A DNA stretch of 64,000 nt from JAJZAM01 sp027391075 (GTDB lineage: Bacteria > Actinomycetota > Acidimicrobiia > Acidimicrobiales > Palsa-688). Location of the stretch: NCBI GenBank assembly GCA_027391075.1, contig DAHYHI010000126.1:1-64000 (forward strand), in the 5' to 3' direction. The translations under genes were made by a program, and so were the position numbers. The stretch's first letter is position 1; every line of letters starts with the position of its first letter. Shown piece after piece: positions 18,110 to 26,180 of the stretch. The notes under the pieces were generated by a model. The model worked only from the letters and a program-made list of their open reading frames with translations, was not told where the DNA came from and ran no database searches.

Positions 18110-19108
18110 TTAGTTCATGAACAGGTCACGCACTGCCTCGAACTCCTCAAGACATCTTCCCGCACCGAGAACAACGCATTCGAGGGGGGCGTCGACGAGG
18201 TGCACTGGCAGGGAAGTCTCTGAAGCGATCCGCTTGTCCAACCCTTGGAGCATCCCACCCCCTCCGACCAAGTGGATACCTTGGCTGATCAGATCCTGGG
18301 CGAGCTCCGGCGGCGAGTTGCCGAGACACTTGACGACAGAGTCCACGATCGCCCCGACCTGCTCCTCTATAGCCTCACGGACCTCTTCGGGTGCCAGTAT
18401 GACCGTCTTGGGAAGCCCGGACATCAAGTCGCGTCCTCGCACCTCGGCCTTCACCTCGTCGCGCTCTGAAGGCCACGCTGACCCGATAGCCAACTTGATC
18501 TCCTCGGCGGTGCGCTCCCCGACGGCGATCCCGTACTCCCTGCGGACGTAGGCCTGTATAGAAGCATCGATGTCGAAGCTACCCACCCGGATCGCTTCGA
18601 GCGCAACTATCCCTCCGAGCGAGATAACCGCTGTCTCTGTCGTACCTCCCCCGACGTCGACCACCATGTTCCCAAGAGGCTCGTTGATCGGCAAACCGGC
18701 TCCTATCGCCGCAGCCATCGGCTGCTCGATCAGGTACGCCCCGTTGGCCCCCGCCCCACGAGCAGCCTCTTGAACGGCTCTCCTCTCGACCTCGGTGATC
18801 GCCGAGGGTACGCAGATGATGACCTTCGGCCTGTTGAAGCGGGACACTCCGGTCCGTTGCAGGAGAAGCCTGATCATCCGTTGGGTTATGTCGAAGTCTG
18901 TTATAGCCCCCTTTCGTAGGGGCCTGACGGCGACGATGTAGCCGGGTGTGCGCCCTATCATCTGCCAGGCTTCGTGGCCCATCGCCAGAACCTCTTGGTT
19001 GCGGGAGTTCAAGGCGATGACGGTCGGCTCGTTGAGCACGATTCCTCTGCCGCGCGTGTAGACGAGGGTATTGGCGGTCCCTAGGTCTATCGCAAGGTCC
19101 CTAGCCAC
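18110..19108 (-). CDS. MreB-family actin homologue (second copy)
   Basis: A bacterial actin of the MreB/Mbl family. The ATP-binding signatures are intact: AIDLGTANTLVY near the start, VDVGGGTTETAVISLGG, and the adenosine motif LVGGGGMLQG. The frame is open to 19162, but GTG at 19108 starts right at RDLAIDLG and overlaps the upstream gene by only 8 bases, so I prefer it (332 residues). The sequence departs from the cluster copy at 62.5-63.6 kb: the ATP-clamp region is conserved but the surface differs. Its neighbours are a membrane protein and moaE, not mreC/mreD. Its role is inferred to be a specialised filament. Confidence 0.9.
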   Translation of the reverse strand: MARDLAIDLGTANTLVYTRGRGIVLNEPTVIALNSRNQEVLAMGHEAWQMIGRTPGYIVAVRPLRKGAITDFDITQRMIRLLLQRTGVSRFNRPKVIICVPSAITEVERRAVQEAARGAGANGAYLIEQPMAAAIGAGLPINEPLGNMVVDVGGGTTETAVISLGGIVALEAIRVGSFDIDASIQAYVRREYGIAVGERTAEEIKLAIGSAWPSERDEVKAEVRGRDLMSGLPKTVILAPEEVREAIEEQVGAIVDSVVKCLGNSPPELAQDLISQGIHLVGGGGMLQGLDKRIASETSLPVHLVDAPLECVVLGAGRCLEEFEAVRDLFMN

Positions 19109-19403
19109 CTGGCTCACCACCTTCGTCGTCGTCAGCGTCGGCCTCTCCTGCAAGGCGGACATTAGCGCTGCGCGGCGCTACAGGCCGCACCTTGAAGTGG
19201 TCGCCACGTTCTCGTACCGCAACGACGGCCCCCTTGTCAGGGGCCAGGGCACTTAGACCCTTCTGGAACGAAGCCATCTTGGCGTCGACGGAGGTCGGTT
19301 CCCTGTGACGCCACCACACCACCAGGATACCCAGCACAGCCAGAACCACGGCCCCGACGAGGTAGACGACATTGGAGAGGACGTTCGAAGACGTCGCTAG
19401 CAC
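19101..19403 (-). CDS. Small membrane protein upstream of mreB copy 2
   Basis: A 100-residue protein with an N-terminal helix (about residues 10-30, VVYLVGAVVLAVLGILVVWW), then a polar cytoplasmic tail (SFQKGLSALAPDKG) ending in an acidic Asp/Glu/Gly stretch. A stop-transfer RHR follows the helix. Its stop overlaps the start of the second mreB gene by 8 bases and its own start overlaps the end of moaE by 7, so the three form one unit. No family is recognised. A membrane anchor for the MreB filament is an attractive but untested reading. Confidence 0.7.
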   Translation of the reverse strand: MLATSSNVLSNVVYLVGAVVLAVLGILVVWWRHREPTSVDAKMASFQKGLSALAPDKGAVVAVRERGDHFKVRPVAPRSANVRLAGEADADDDEGGEPGG

Positions 19404-19879
19404 TGGCGGATCTCTGCGACGTCATGGGCGTCCAAGCCCCAGTCCTCGCCGCCTTCCCACGTCTCTCGCTTCCATATCGGAACGGTCCGCTTCAGCGTGT
19501 CGATGCAAAAGCGAGCGGCTTCGAAAGCGTCGCCTCTGTGGGGCGCCGAAACAGCGACGATCACAGAGCACTCTTCGAGATCCAATGGCCCAGTCCGATG
19601 CCAGATCACGATACGGCCGAGGCCGTCGTGACGCTTCTTGGCCTCTTCGGCGATTAGCACAAAGCGAGGAACCACCTGGGACTCATACGCCTCGTATTCT
19701 AGCCGGCTGACACCCGGACGTCCCTCGGCATGGTCGCGTACTGTTCCGCCGAACACGACGATAGCCCCGCAGTCGGGGCGCCGAACCCAGGCCCAAGCGC
19801 GCTCGACGGGAAGCTCGGCTGTCGTCAAGGCCGGCCACACATCCCCGTCGTGGCGGGGTGGAATCTCCAATGTGTCCAC
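19397..19879 (-). CDS. moaE: Molybdopterin synthase catalytic subunit
   Basis: A 160-residue MoaE, the large subunit of molybdopterin synthase, which transfers sulfur from MoaD thiocarboxylate to precursor Z in the molybdenum cofactor pathway. Diagnostic blocks are CGAIVVFGGTVRDHAEGR..V..LEYEAYE, the RIVIWHRTGPLDLEECSVIVAVSAPHRGDAFEA segment, and the catalytic-region KRTVPIWKRE with its lysines. MoaD and the other Moco genes are not in the window. Being first in a unit with a membrane protein and an MreB is unusual and probably reflects coincidental clustering. Confidence 0.95.
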   Translation of the reverse strand: MDTLEIPPRHDGDVWPALTTAELPVERAWAWVRRPDCGAIVVFGGTVRDHAEGRPGVSRLEYEAYESQVVPRFVLIAEEAKKRHDGLGRIVIWHRTGPLDLEECSVIVAVSAPHRGDAFEAARFCIDTLKRTVPIWKRETWEGGEDWGLDAHDVAEIRQC

Positions 19880-20030
19880 CCGACCATGCTACGACGCCGA
19901 ACGCCCCCCTGCCGGACGGATGCCACGATCTCTTTAAAGCTCCTTCAGGGTGACGGGCACAACCCGAGTGTGGAGGGGGTCGGCGGACCCGATGCCACCT
20001 GAGCGCAGCGGATAGTTAGGCTCACGTCCC

Positions 20031-21353
20031 GTGGGATCGCCATCCGACAATCTGGAACCCGAACCGGAGTTCGACGACGGCGACATGTCAGGGTTTTCAT
20101 TCGACGACGTCCCACCGCAGCGCGCCTGGCTGTCGCCCGACGACCGCCTGTGGCGTCACCCTTCCGAGTGGTGGGAATCTGGCAGTAATGTCTCACCCGT
20201 CGCCCAAGTATGCCCGCCGACCCGACTCAGACAGGGCAGTACCGAGTGGGGACGTTTCTTGGTCACCGGTGTCGTGGCCGGGTTGGTAGCGGCCCTCGTC
20301 GTGTCCGGCCTCGCCACAGCGGAAGGGTGGTGGACAGGCCGGACCGTCGTCCGGCAAGGGGCTACGACGGCGACGTCGATCGTGTCGCTGTCGGCGCAGG
20401 CGAACTCAGCTGGTCAGCCGGCCACGCCGAACTGGACTGCCGTCGATGACGAGACCATCCCGTCTGTAGTGGCCATAACAGTCTCGGGAGCAGGAGGCCC
20501 CCAGCAGGGAAGTGGCGTGGTACTGGCGAGTTCGGGCGGTCGATCGTACCTCGCGACGGACCTTGCCCTGTTCACCCCGGGAGAGCAGGCCGGCTATATC
20601 GGAAAGATCAGCCTGACGACCATGACTGGCCAGAGCATTCCTGCCCGCCTCGTCGGAGAGGACTCCGACCAAGGGGTGGCAGTCGTGAGCTTCAGCAGCG
20701 TCGGCGGGGTAGCTCCTGCACTGACCGGAAGCGTCGCTGACATCCAAGAGGCCTCAACGCTTCTCGCCGTCGGCGCCCGAGGTTCGTCGGCCGTCAGCCT
20801 GGGTGTAGTGAGCAGTACCGACCGGGTGGTTAACACGACCGACGGAGACTCGATGTACGACCTCGTGGAGGTCTCCACCCCGCCGACGGCTCCAGCTGGA
20901 CGCGGAAGTCCTCTCGTAAATCAGTACGGCCAGGTGGTGGCTGTAACAGTGTCGGTAGCAGCTACCTCCCCCGGTGACCAGCAGGCCACGTTCGCCGTTC
21001 CGATCGACACTGCAACGCTAGTGACCCGCGAGGTCCTCGCAGGAGAGAAGATCCAAGAGCCGTGGACAGGCGCCACAGACCTGGCTGGCGTTCCCCTACA
21101 AGCGGCCTCTCAAGTCGAGGTGAACGGAGGGGTGCGGGTCGGGGAGGTGCTTCCCTACAGCCCGGCGCAGAAGGTGGGGATGCAGCCCGGAGACGTTATT
21201 TTGAGCTTCGACGGAACGGCGGTAACGTCGGCTGGTCAGGTTCTTGCGGACGTCTGCGCGCTCCCGCCGGGGACGTCGGTGCCTATCACGCTCGTGCGCA
21301 ACGGCCAAACCGTACATATGACCATCACCGTGGCGGTCCAGCCTCAGCACTGA
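20031..21353 (+). CDS. HtrA-like PDZ protein lacking the catalytic triad
   Basis: A 440-residue membrane-anchored protein: an acidic cytoplasmic N-terminus with the motif DRLWRHPSEW, one helix at about residues 80-100, an S1C trypsin-like domain (PSVVAITV...GSGVV onward) and a C-terminal PDZ domain (VRVGEVLPYSPAQKVGMQPGDVILSFDG). The fold matches HtrA/DegP, but the catalytic positions are changed. The His motif T-N-A-H-V-V reads TDLALF, the Asp motif reads DQGVAVV, and the GNSGG serine motif reads AGRGSPLV. It is therefore probably a pseudoprotease. The start is GTG. Its end overlaps the convergent epimerase gene by 29 bases. Confidence 0.85.
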   Translation: MGSPSDNLEPEPEFDDGDMSGFSFDDVPPQRAWLSPDDRLWRHPSEWWESGSNVSPVAQVCPPTRLRQGSTEWGRFLVTGVVAGLVAALVVSGLATAEGWWTGRTVVRQGATTATSIVSLSAQANSAGQPATPNWTAVDDETIPSVVAITVSGAGGPQQGSGVVLASSGGRSYLATDLALFTPGEQAGYIGKISLTTMTGQSIPARLVGEDSDQGVAVVSFSSVGGVAPALTGSVADIQEASTLLAVGARGSSAVSLGVVSSTDRVVNTTDGDSMYDLVEVSTPPTAPAGRGSPLVNQYGQVVAVTVSVAATSPGDQQATFAVPIDTATLVTREVLAGEKIQEPWTGATDLAGVPLQAASQVEVNGGVRVGEVLPYSPAQKVGMQPGDVILSFDGTAVTSAGQVLADVCALPPGTSVPITLVRNGQTVHMTITVAVQPQH

Positions 21354-22434
21354 CAGCGCGACCTCGTCGACGCCACCAAGCAAGAACCCCCAGTGCGCCA
21401 GTCGACAGACCCGCCAATACTGATAAAAGCAGCAGCGAATTTAGGTTCTGGCGTTTTCCCGGAGGAAGGTCATCCCAGTGCCATCTCGGGTCCGTTGCGA
21501 CGAACGCCTCGGCGCTCGAGTAAGCAGGTCTCCAACCGGCACCGACAAGCCGGTCGGGTGACACGACCCACGGGTAAGTGGCATAGGCAAGCGCCTCCGG
21601 TGGAACGCCCTTGCCCCACACTTTCCACCCGAGCGCCGCGACGAGGGCGCCGAGCCGGCCTGGCATGTCAAGAGCGGCCAGTCCACCAGCGAGACGCCGG
21701 GCTTCGTCCTCGGCAATACCCGCGTCAGGGGCCACGTTGAACACTCCGTCCAAGCCGTGCTCCCACGCGAACTCGACGGCCGCAGCCAGGTCGTCGACGT
21801 GAAGGTACTGCACTAGGCGACCCTCGGGTGCGAACCCGGGAATCCCGGTAGCGTCCAAGGCCCGGTAAAGCTGACGGTCGGCTGATCCGACCGTCACCGC
21901 CGGTCTTAGAACAGCCACCGCGACCGCCCTGTTGGAATCGGACCACTCTGCGATGACTCTCTCGGCTTCTGCCTTCGCTACGGCGAAGGGCAGTTCGGGA
22001 TTAGGGAGGATCCGCGACTGCTCGCTCAGTGGCACGTCATTGTCTGACCAGGCGCCGTATACAGTAGCGCTCGACACGTGGACGAAAGCGGCGATGCCAC
22101 AACGTGACGCCAAGCCGAGCGCGCCCCTGACAGCGTTGACGTTAGTGCGCGCCAGCCCCCTTTGCTGCTCGACGCTCGACCCCTCCTCGTCGCCGGCAGC
22201 CCACGCAAGGTGGATGATTGACGTCGCACCTGCCGCCGCACCGACGATCTCAGATTCCTGAGCTCGGGTCAGCATCGACAGGTCGGCCTCGGCGACGCAG
22301 AGCTTGGGATGTTCCAGCGCAGGTTTGACTCGGTCTAGGGCGACTACGCGTTGGACGTCGACGCGCTCGACGAGCGACCTGATCAGTCTCGATCCAACCG
22401 ATCCGGACGCACCGGTGACGACTACGACCTTCAC
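21325..22434 (-). CDS. NAD-dependent epimerase/dehydratase with C-terminal helix
   Basis: An extended SDR (GalE-like) protein. The N-terminus VKVVVVTGASGSVGSRL holds the NAD-binding glycine motif, ATSIIHLAWAA and FVHVSSATVYGAW follow, and LQYLHVDDLAAAVEFA is typical of this group. The Tyr-x3-Lys of SDRs is not obvious in the usual place, so its activity is uncertain. The open frame extends to 22497, but GTG at 22434 begins at the fold and leaves room for a promoter shared with the divergent metalloprotease. A hydrophobic helix near the C-terminus (LLLLSVLAGLSTGALGVLAWW) implies membrane attachment. Confidence 0.85.
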   Translation of the reverse strand: MKVVVVTGASGSVGSRLIRSLVERVDVQRVVALDRVKPALEHPKLCVAEADLSMLTRAQESEIVGAAAGATSIIHLAWAAGDEEGSSVEQQRGLARTNVNAVRGALGLASRCGIAAFVHVSSATVYGAWSDNDVPLSEQSRILPNPELPFAVAKAEAERVIAEWSDSNRAVAVAVLRPAVTVGSADRQLYRALDATGIPGFAPEGRLVQYLHVDDLAAAVEFAWEHGLDGVFNVAPDAGIAEDEARRLAGGLAALDMPGRLGALVAALGWKVWGKGVPPEALAYATYPWVVSPDRLVGAGWRPAYSSAEAFVATDPRWHWDDLPPGKRQNLNSLLLLSVLAGLSTGALGVLAWWRRRGRAVSAEAGPPR

Positions 22435-22487
22435 AGGCGTGCAATCCCGATACGCTGGGAGGCGGTACCTGAGCGAAACGAGGGTGA

Positions 22488-23720
22488 GTGAGCACACCGC
22501 AGGGTTTTGGCGTGGGCGGTCCTTTCGAGGGAGGACCGTTCAGCGAGTTGATGCGCAACATCGCCCACATGTTCACCAGCCAGGGCCCGCTCAACTGGGA
22601 GGTAGCCGCTCAGATGGCCCAGTGGGCCGCCACGGAAGGCCAGACTGAGCCAAATCCAGACCCTGTATGGCGGGTGCGCTTGGAGGAGCTTCTTCGAGTC
22701 GCGGAGATGCACGTAGCGGAGGCTACAGGTTTGGAGTGGCCTTCGGCAGGTCTGAGCAGCGTCGTTGCGATCACCCGGGCAGAGTGGGCAAAGCGCTCGC
22801 TCGAAGACTGGCATGGCCTGTTCGAGACTCTCGCATTGAGGCTCGTCCCGGGCCGGGAGGGGAATGACCCCAACTCGGCTGGAATTCTCTTCCCGGCGAT
22901 CGCTCCAGCAGATGAGCAATCTGGCGATCCGCTTTCGTCGCTGTTCGCCGGTCTGCCCCAGATGCTCGGTCCGTTCCTCGTCGCGTTGCAGGTGGGATCG
23001 ATGGTCGGCCAGCTAGCGACGAGGGCCATGGGACAGTTCGATCCTCTCGTGCCTCGGCCCTACCGATCGGAGATTGTGGTGGTGACGTCCACAGTCGAGC
23101 GTTTCGCCGGCGAATGGAGCCTCCCACAAGACGACGTACGGATGTGGCTGTGCCTTCACGAGACGCTTCACAGGGCGGTTCTCGGTCAGAGTTTCGTCCT
23201 CGAAAAGTTGTCGGCGCTCGTCAGAAGCTACGTCGACGCCTTCACTCCCCAGACAGATCCGATCGAAGCCCGTCTGGCCGATTTGGACATCAGCGACATG
23301 GCGGGAATGCAGGCAGCCTTCGCCGACCCGTCCGCGTTGCTGGCTGGAATGCAAAACGACCGCCAGAAGACTATCCAGGAACAGCTGCGCGCCGTGCTGT
23401 GTGCGCTCAGCGGGTACGTCGACTACCAGATGGACAAGATCGGTCGGAGGCTCGTCGGCTCCTACCCCGCGGTGTCGGAAGCCCTCAGGCGCAGGCGCCT
23501 GGAAGAGACCCCCGGTACCACGATCCTAGCTCAACTGTTCGGAATTACCCTCGCCCAGGAGGACTACGAGGCGGCCAGGGCCTTCGCTGGCGGGGTGCTA
23601 GAACGTGGCGGCGACGCGAGCCTCGCTCGGCTGTGGACCTCCGAGCAAAACCTTCCCACCCCGGCCGAGTTGACAGCCCCAGGTCTGTGGCTTGCGAGGA
23701 TCGACCTCCCGAACGATTAA
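22488..23720 (+). CDS. DUF2342 zinc-dependent metalloprotease
   Basis: A 410-residue member of the DUF2342 family of predicted zinc metalloproteases, a group found almost only in actinobacteria and sometimes called coenzyme-F420-biosynthesis-associated. The zinc motif HETLH lies at residues 224-228 in LCLHETLHRAVLG. The N-terminal NWEVAAQMAQWAA and LRVAEMHVAEATGL blocks are characteristic. No signal peptide is visible. The substrate is unknown, and nothing nearby supports a link to F420. The gene starts at GTG and is followed in the same direction by a disordered protein and a class E sortase. Confidence 0.87.
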   Translation: MSTPQGFGVGGPFEGGPFSELMRNIAHMFTSQGPLNWEVAAQMAQWAATEGQTEPNPDPVWRVRLEELLRVAEMHVAEATGLEWPSAGLSSVVAITRAEWAKRSLEDWHGLFETLALRLVPGREGNDPNSAGILFPAIAPADEQSGDPLSSLFAGLPQMLGPFLVALQVGSMVGQLATRAMGQFDPLVPRPYRSEIVVVTSTVERFAGEWSLPQDDVRMWLCLHETLHRAVLGQSFVLEKLSALVRSYVDAFTPQTDPIEARLADLDISDMAGMQAAFADPSALLAGMQNDRQKTIQEQLRAVLCALSGYVDYQMDKIGRRLVGSYPAVSEALRRRRLEETPGTTILAQLFGITLAQEDYEAARAFAGGVLERGGDASLARLWTSEQNLPTPAELTAPGLWLARIDLPND

Positions 23721-23801
23721 GGTGTCGCACACAGCGAAGAACCGGTGCAATACACGAAGGTGCCTTAAAGGAACGCTCCGGCGGATGCCGATAGCGAAAG
23801 C

Positions 23802-24572
23802 ATGGCCGACGTTCCTCAACTACCAGAGCCTGAAGGGCCGCCCGGCGAAGCTTACCGACGTCAAGCGTTGGAAGCTACGCTGGCCGAGGCTCTGCGGGAC
23901 GCTCGCTTGACCGGACGGCCTGCGCCCTCGACCGTGCCCGACGGCCGGCCCGCTGGAGGCCGCGACCAGGCCGACCCCGGACAGGCGCCCCGCCCAGCGC
24001 CGTCGCTTATTGGATCCATGCGCAGCGCAGATACTCCTGCATCGTCGCCAGGTGGCGGGAAAGCTCCGATCAGCGGGGGCTCGACCATCAGTCGCCTCGT
24101 GGCGCCCGGCGGGACTTCCCGGCTCGCTGGTGGTCAGATCGGCGGCGCCCCGTCAGGTAGCGTCGCAGGCGGCCTCTCCGGACTCGGGAGCGCTCCTCTA
24201 GGGCGCTTGGGCTCCGACGGACTAGAACCTGACGACGTACACGCCGTCATCGAGATGCGCAGACCAGCCCGCAGGTCCCCTCCGCCAGCATCGCAGATGC
24301 CGGACCGTAAGGCGGCTTCGGCCAGTCCTGCAAACGGCAATCCTGATACACAAGCTGGGTCCTCGCAGAGGGCAGGGGAGAGCACCGTCCGAGACGAATC
24401 CGCCCGGCGTTCGAGCGCGCTGAGCTTCGTAGCTCCCTGGAGCCCTGACTGCGATGACATCCTTCCAGGTGCTACAGCCAAGCGGCAATCCAAAGGGCCG
24501 AAGGGACCGAAGAGCAAGGCAGCAAAGCGCGAAATCAGGCCATTGAGCACCGGGAAATCCAAGAAGCGCTGA
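23802..24572 (+). CDS. Disordered basic protein of unknown function
   Basis: A 256-residue protein that I do not recognise. It has a short amphipathic N-terminal helix (EAYRRQALEATLAEALRDARL), a long Pro/Gly/Ser/Ala-rich middle that must be largely unfolded, one compact block near the end (SFVAPWSPDCDDILPG) and a Lys-rich tail (KGPKGPKSKAAKREIRP). Support for being a gene is moderate: it lies in the same direction as the metalloprotease 81 bases upstream and the sortase 91 bases downstream, and no longer frame competes. The basic tail might bind nucleic acid or the membrane; this is inference. Confidence 0.6.
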   Translation: MADVPQLPEPEGPPGEAYRRQALEATLAEALRDARLTGRPAPSTVPDGRPAGGRDQADPGQAPRPAPSLIGSMRSADTPASSPGGGKAPISGGSTISRLVAPGGTSRLAGGQIGGAPSGSVAGGLSGLGSAPLGRLGSDGLEPDDVHAVIEMRRPARRSPPPASQMPDRKAASASPANGNPDTQAGSSQRAGESTVRDESARRSSALSFVAPWSPDCDDILPGATAKRQSKGPKGPKSKAAKREIRPLSTGKSKKR

Positions 24573-24663
24573 CCGGTCTGAAATAAAGGCCGCTACTGTC
24601 GTCGTGGTGACACTTGAGGGCTGGGATGCCCAGCCGGCATTTCTGCGAGCCTGAGGTGAACAG

Positions 24664-25713
24664 GTGCGAAGAGTAGTCCGCGAAACGGGGATAAGCCTGA
24701 TAACCCTCGGGGTGGTCATCCTCGCGTTCGTGGCCTACCAACTCTTTGGGACCAGCATCGCCGAGCAGAACAGCCAGAACACTCTTTCGAAGCAGTTCTC
24801 GTCCAGCATCACCAAGGCTTCCGTACCCCACGTGGCAACCTCGCTCCGACAGCCCTCCTCCACACCCGGATCCGGCGGTGTGACCGCAGCCGCCCAGAAC
24901 TCGCAAGGCGTCTCACCTGCAACTGAGAAGCTTCCGTCCGTTCCTACCGGTCAAGCCATCGACCACTTGGAGATCCCTGCGATCGGAGTGGACAAGTTCG
25001 TAGTGGAGGGCACAGCCGAAGCGGACCTCTCCGAAGGTCCCGGCCATTACGAGGGAACTGCGCTTCCAGGCCAGATCGGCAACGTCGGTATCGCCGGCCA
25101 CCGGACAACCTACGGAGCGCCGTTCTTCAGGCTCGGTGACCTGAAAACCGGCGATCAGATCCTGATAACCGACCTCTCCGGGCACACTTGGATTTACAAG
25201 GTGTCCGAGGCACCGGTCGTGGTCAGCCCCAGCGACGTAGCCGTCCTCGACCCGACACCCTTCGCGCAACTGACGCTTACGACTTGCAACCCGATCTTCT
25301 CGGCGACGAGCCGGATGGTCGTCTTCGCACGCCTCGTGGGCAAGGCGGCGTCGATCTCTGTTGACGAAACTCCCTCGATTTCAACTCTTGCGTCAGGCCG
25401 CTCCTCGGGCGGCTCGACTTCCAACCCGGTGGCGGGTACCGCAACCCCGGCGAAGCCGAGCGCTCCAGCACTACAGGCCCTGACCGGCAAGGTGGCAGGG
25501 TTCAACGGAGGGGGAAGCAGCTCTAAAGCGTGGTTCCCGACCGTGGCTTACGGTGCGGCGGTGCTGCTTTTGTGGCTTGCCACCCGTGTCGTGCTCGCAT
25601 CCACCCGCCGATGGAAGCGCTTCGGGGTTCTGGTCGTGGGAGTCGCAGTGTGCGCCGTACCGCTTTGGTTGTGCTTCGAGAACGTCACTAGGCTTCTGCC
25701 GCCGAGCGTCTGA
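24664..25713 (+). CDS. Class E sortase
   Basis: A 349-residue sortase, a membrane-anchored cysteine transpeptidase that links cell-surface proteins to the wall or to each other. There is an N-terminal helix (about residues 9-28), a linker, the sortase barrel (LEIPAIGVDKFVVEGTA, GNVGIAGHRTTYGAPFF) and a second helix near the C-terminus. The catalytic residues are H146, C208 (LTLTTCNP) and R217. The GHRTTYGAPF motif and double anchoring fit class E, the actinobacterial housekeeping type. The GTG start has AGGTGA close upstream, after a 7-base-pair hairpin (24619-24635). No sorting-signal substrate is encoded in the window. Confidence 0.93.
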   Translation: MRRVVRETGISLITLGVVILAFVAYQLFGTSIAEQNSQNTLSKQFSSSITKASVPHVATSLRQPSSTPGSGGVTAAAQNSQGVSPATEKLPSVPTGQAIDHLEIPAIGVDKFVVEGTAEADLSEGPGHYEGTALPGQIGNVGIAGHRTTYGAPFFRLGDLKTGDQILITDLSGHTWIYKVSEAPVVVSPSDVAVLDPTPFAQLTLTTCNPIFSATSRMVVFARLVGKAASISVDETPSISTLASGRSSGGSTSNPVAGTATPAKPSAPALQALTGKVAGFNGGGSSSKAWFPTVAYGAAVLLLWLATRVVLASTRRWKRFGVLVVGVAVCAVPLWLCFENVTRLLPPSV

Positions 25714-25766
25714 ACAGCAGCGCTCCGATCGAGCCCTGCGGGGTCGGCCGGGCAGGGTTGACGCGA

Positions 25767-26180
25767 TCAAACCGCCATGAGGCTCCGGAAAGCTTCTAAG
25801 ACGTCGATGTCGTGAGAATAACTCAGCCGGCTGACTGCCTCTGGGAGGTCGACCCATTCGGCACAGTCGACCTCGTTGGCTCCGCCCGGCTCACCCGACA
25901 CGACGGTCATGGCCCAATAGCGAACACGTTTGAAGCGTCCGCTGCGGTCCAAGTACATAGTTGAAGGCAATTCCGAGCCGAGGGCTGCAACGACAGTCGT
26001 CTCTTCTTCTACTTCTCTCAGAGCGGCGTCCTCGTCGGTCTCACCGGGATCCACTTTTCCCTTCGGGAGGCTCCAGTCGTCATAAGCCGGACGGTGGACC
26101 AGCACGACGTGGACACGGTCGCCTTGGCGGCGCCACACGACCCCGCCAGCGGCGAGTACCACATCCGGCTCCTCGCTCAT
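25767..26180 (-). CDS. Nudix hydrolase
   Basis: A 137-residue single-domain Nudix protein. The Nudix box reads GKVDPGETDEDAALREVEEETTV: the glycine, the REVxEE core and the catalytic glutamates are intact, but the terminal Gly of the box is Thr. The family hydrolyses nucleoside diphosphates linked to other groups; partner context suggests a MutT1-like role. In mycobacteria MutT1 is adjacent to ppk and carries an extra phosphohistidine-phosphatase domain that is absent here. The start overlaps the ppk stop by 4 bases. Confidence 0.9.
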   Translation of the reverse strand: MSEEPDVVLAAGGVVWRRQGDRVHVVLVHRPAYDDWSLPKGKVDPGETDEDAALREVEEETTVVAALGSELPSTMYLDRSGRFKRVRYWAMTVVSGEPGGANEVDCAEWVDLPEAVSRLSYSHDIDVLEAFRSLMAV

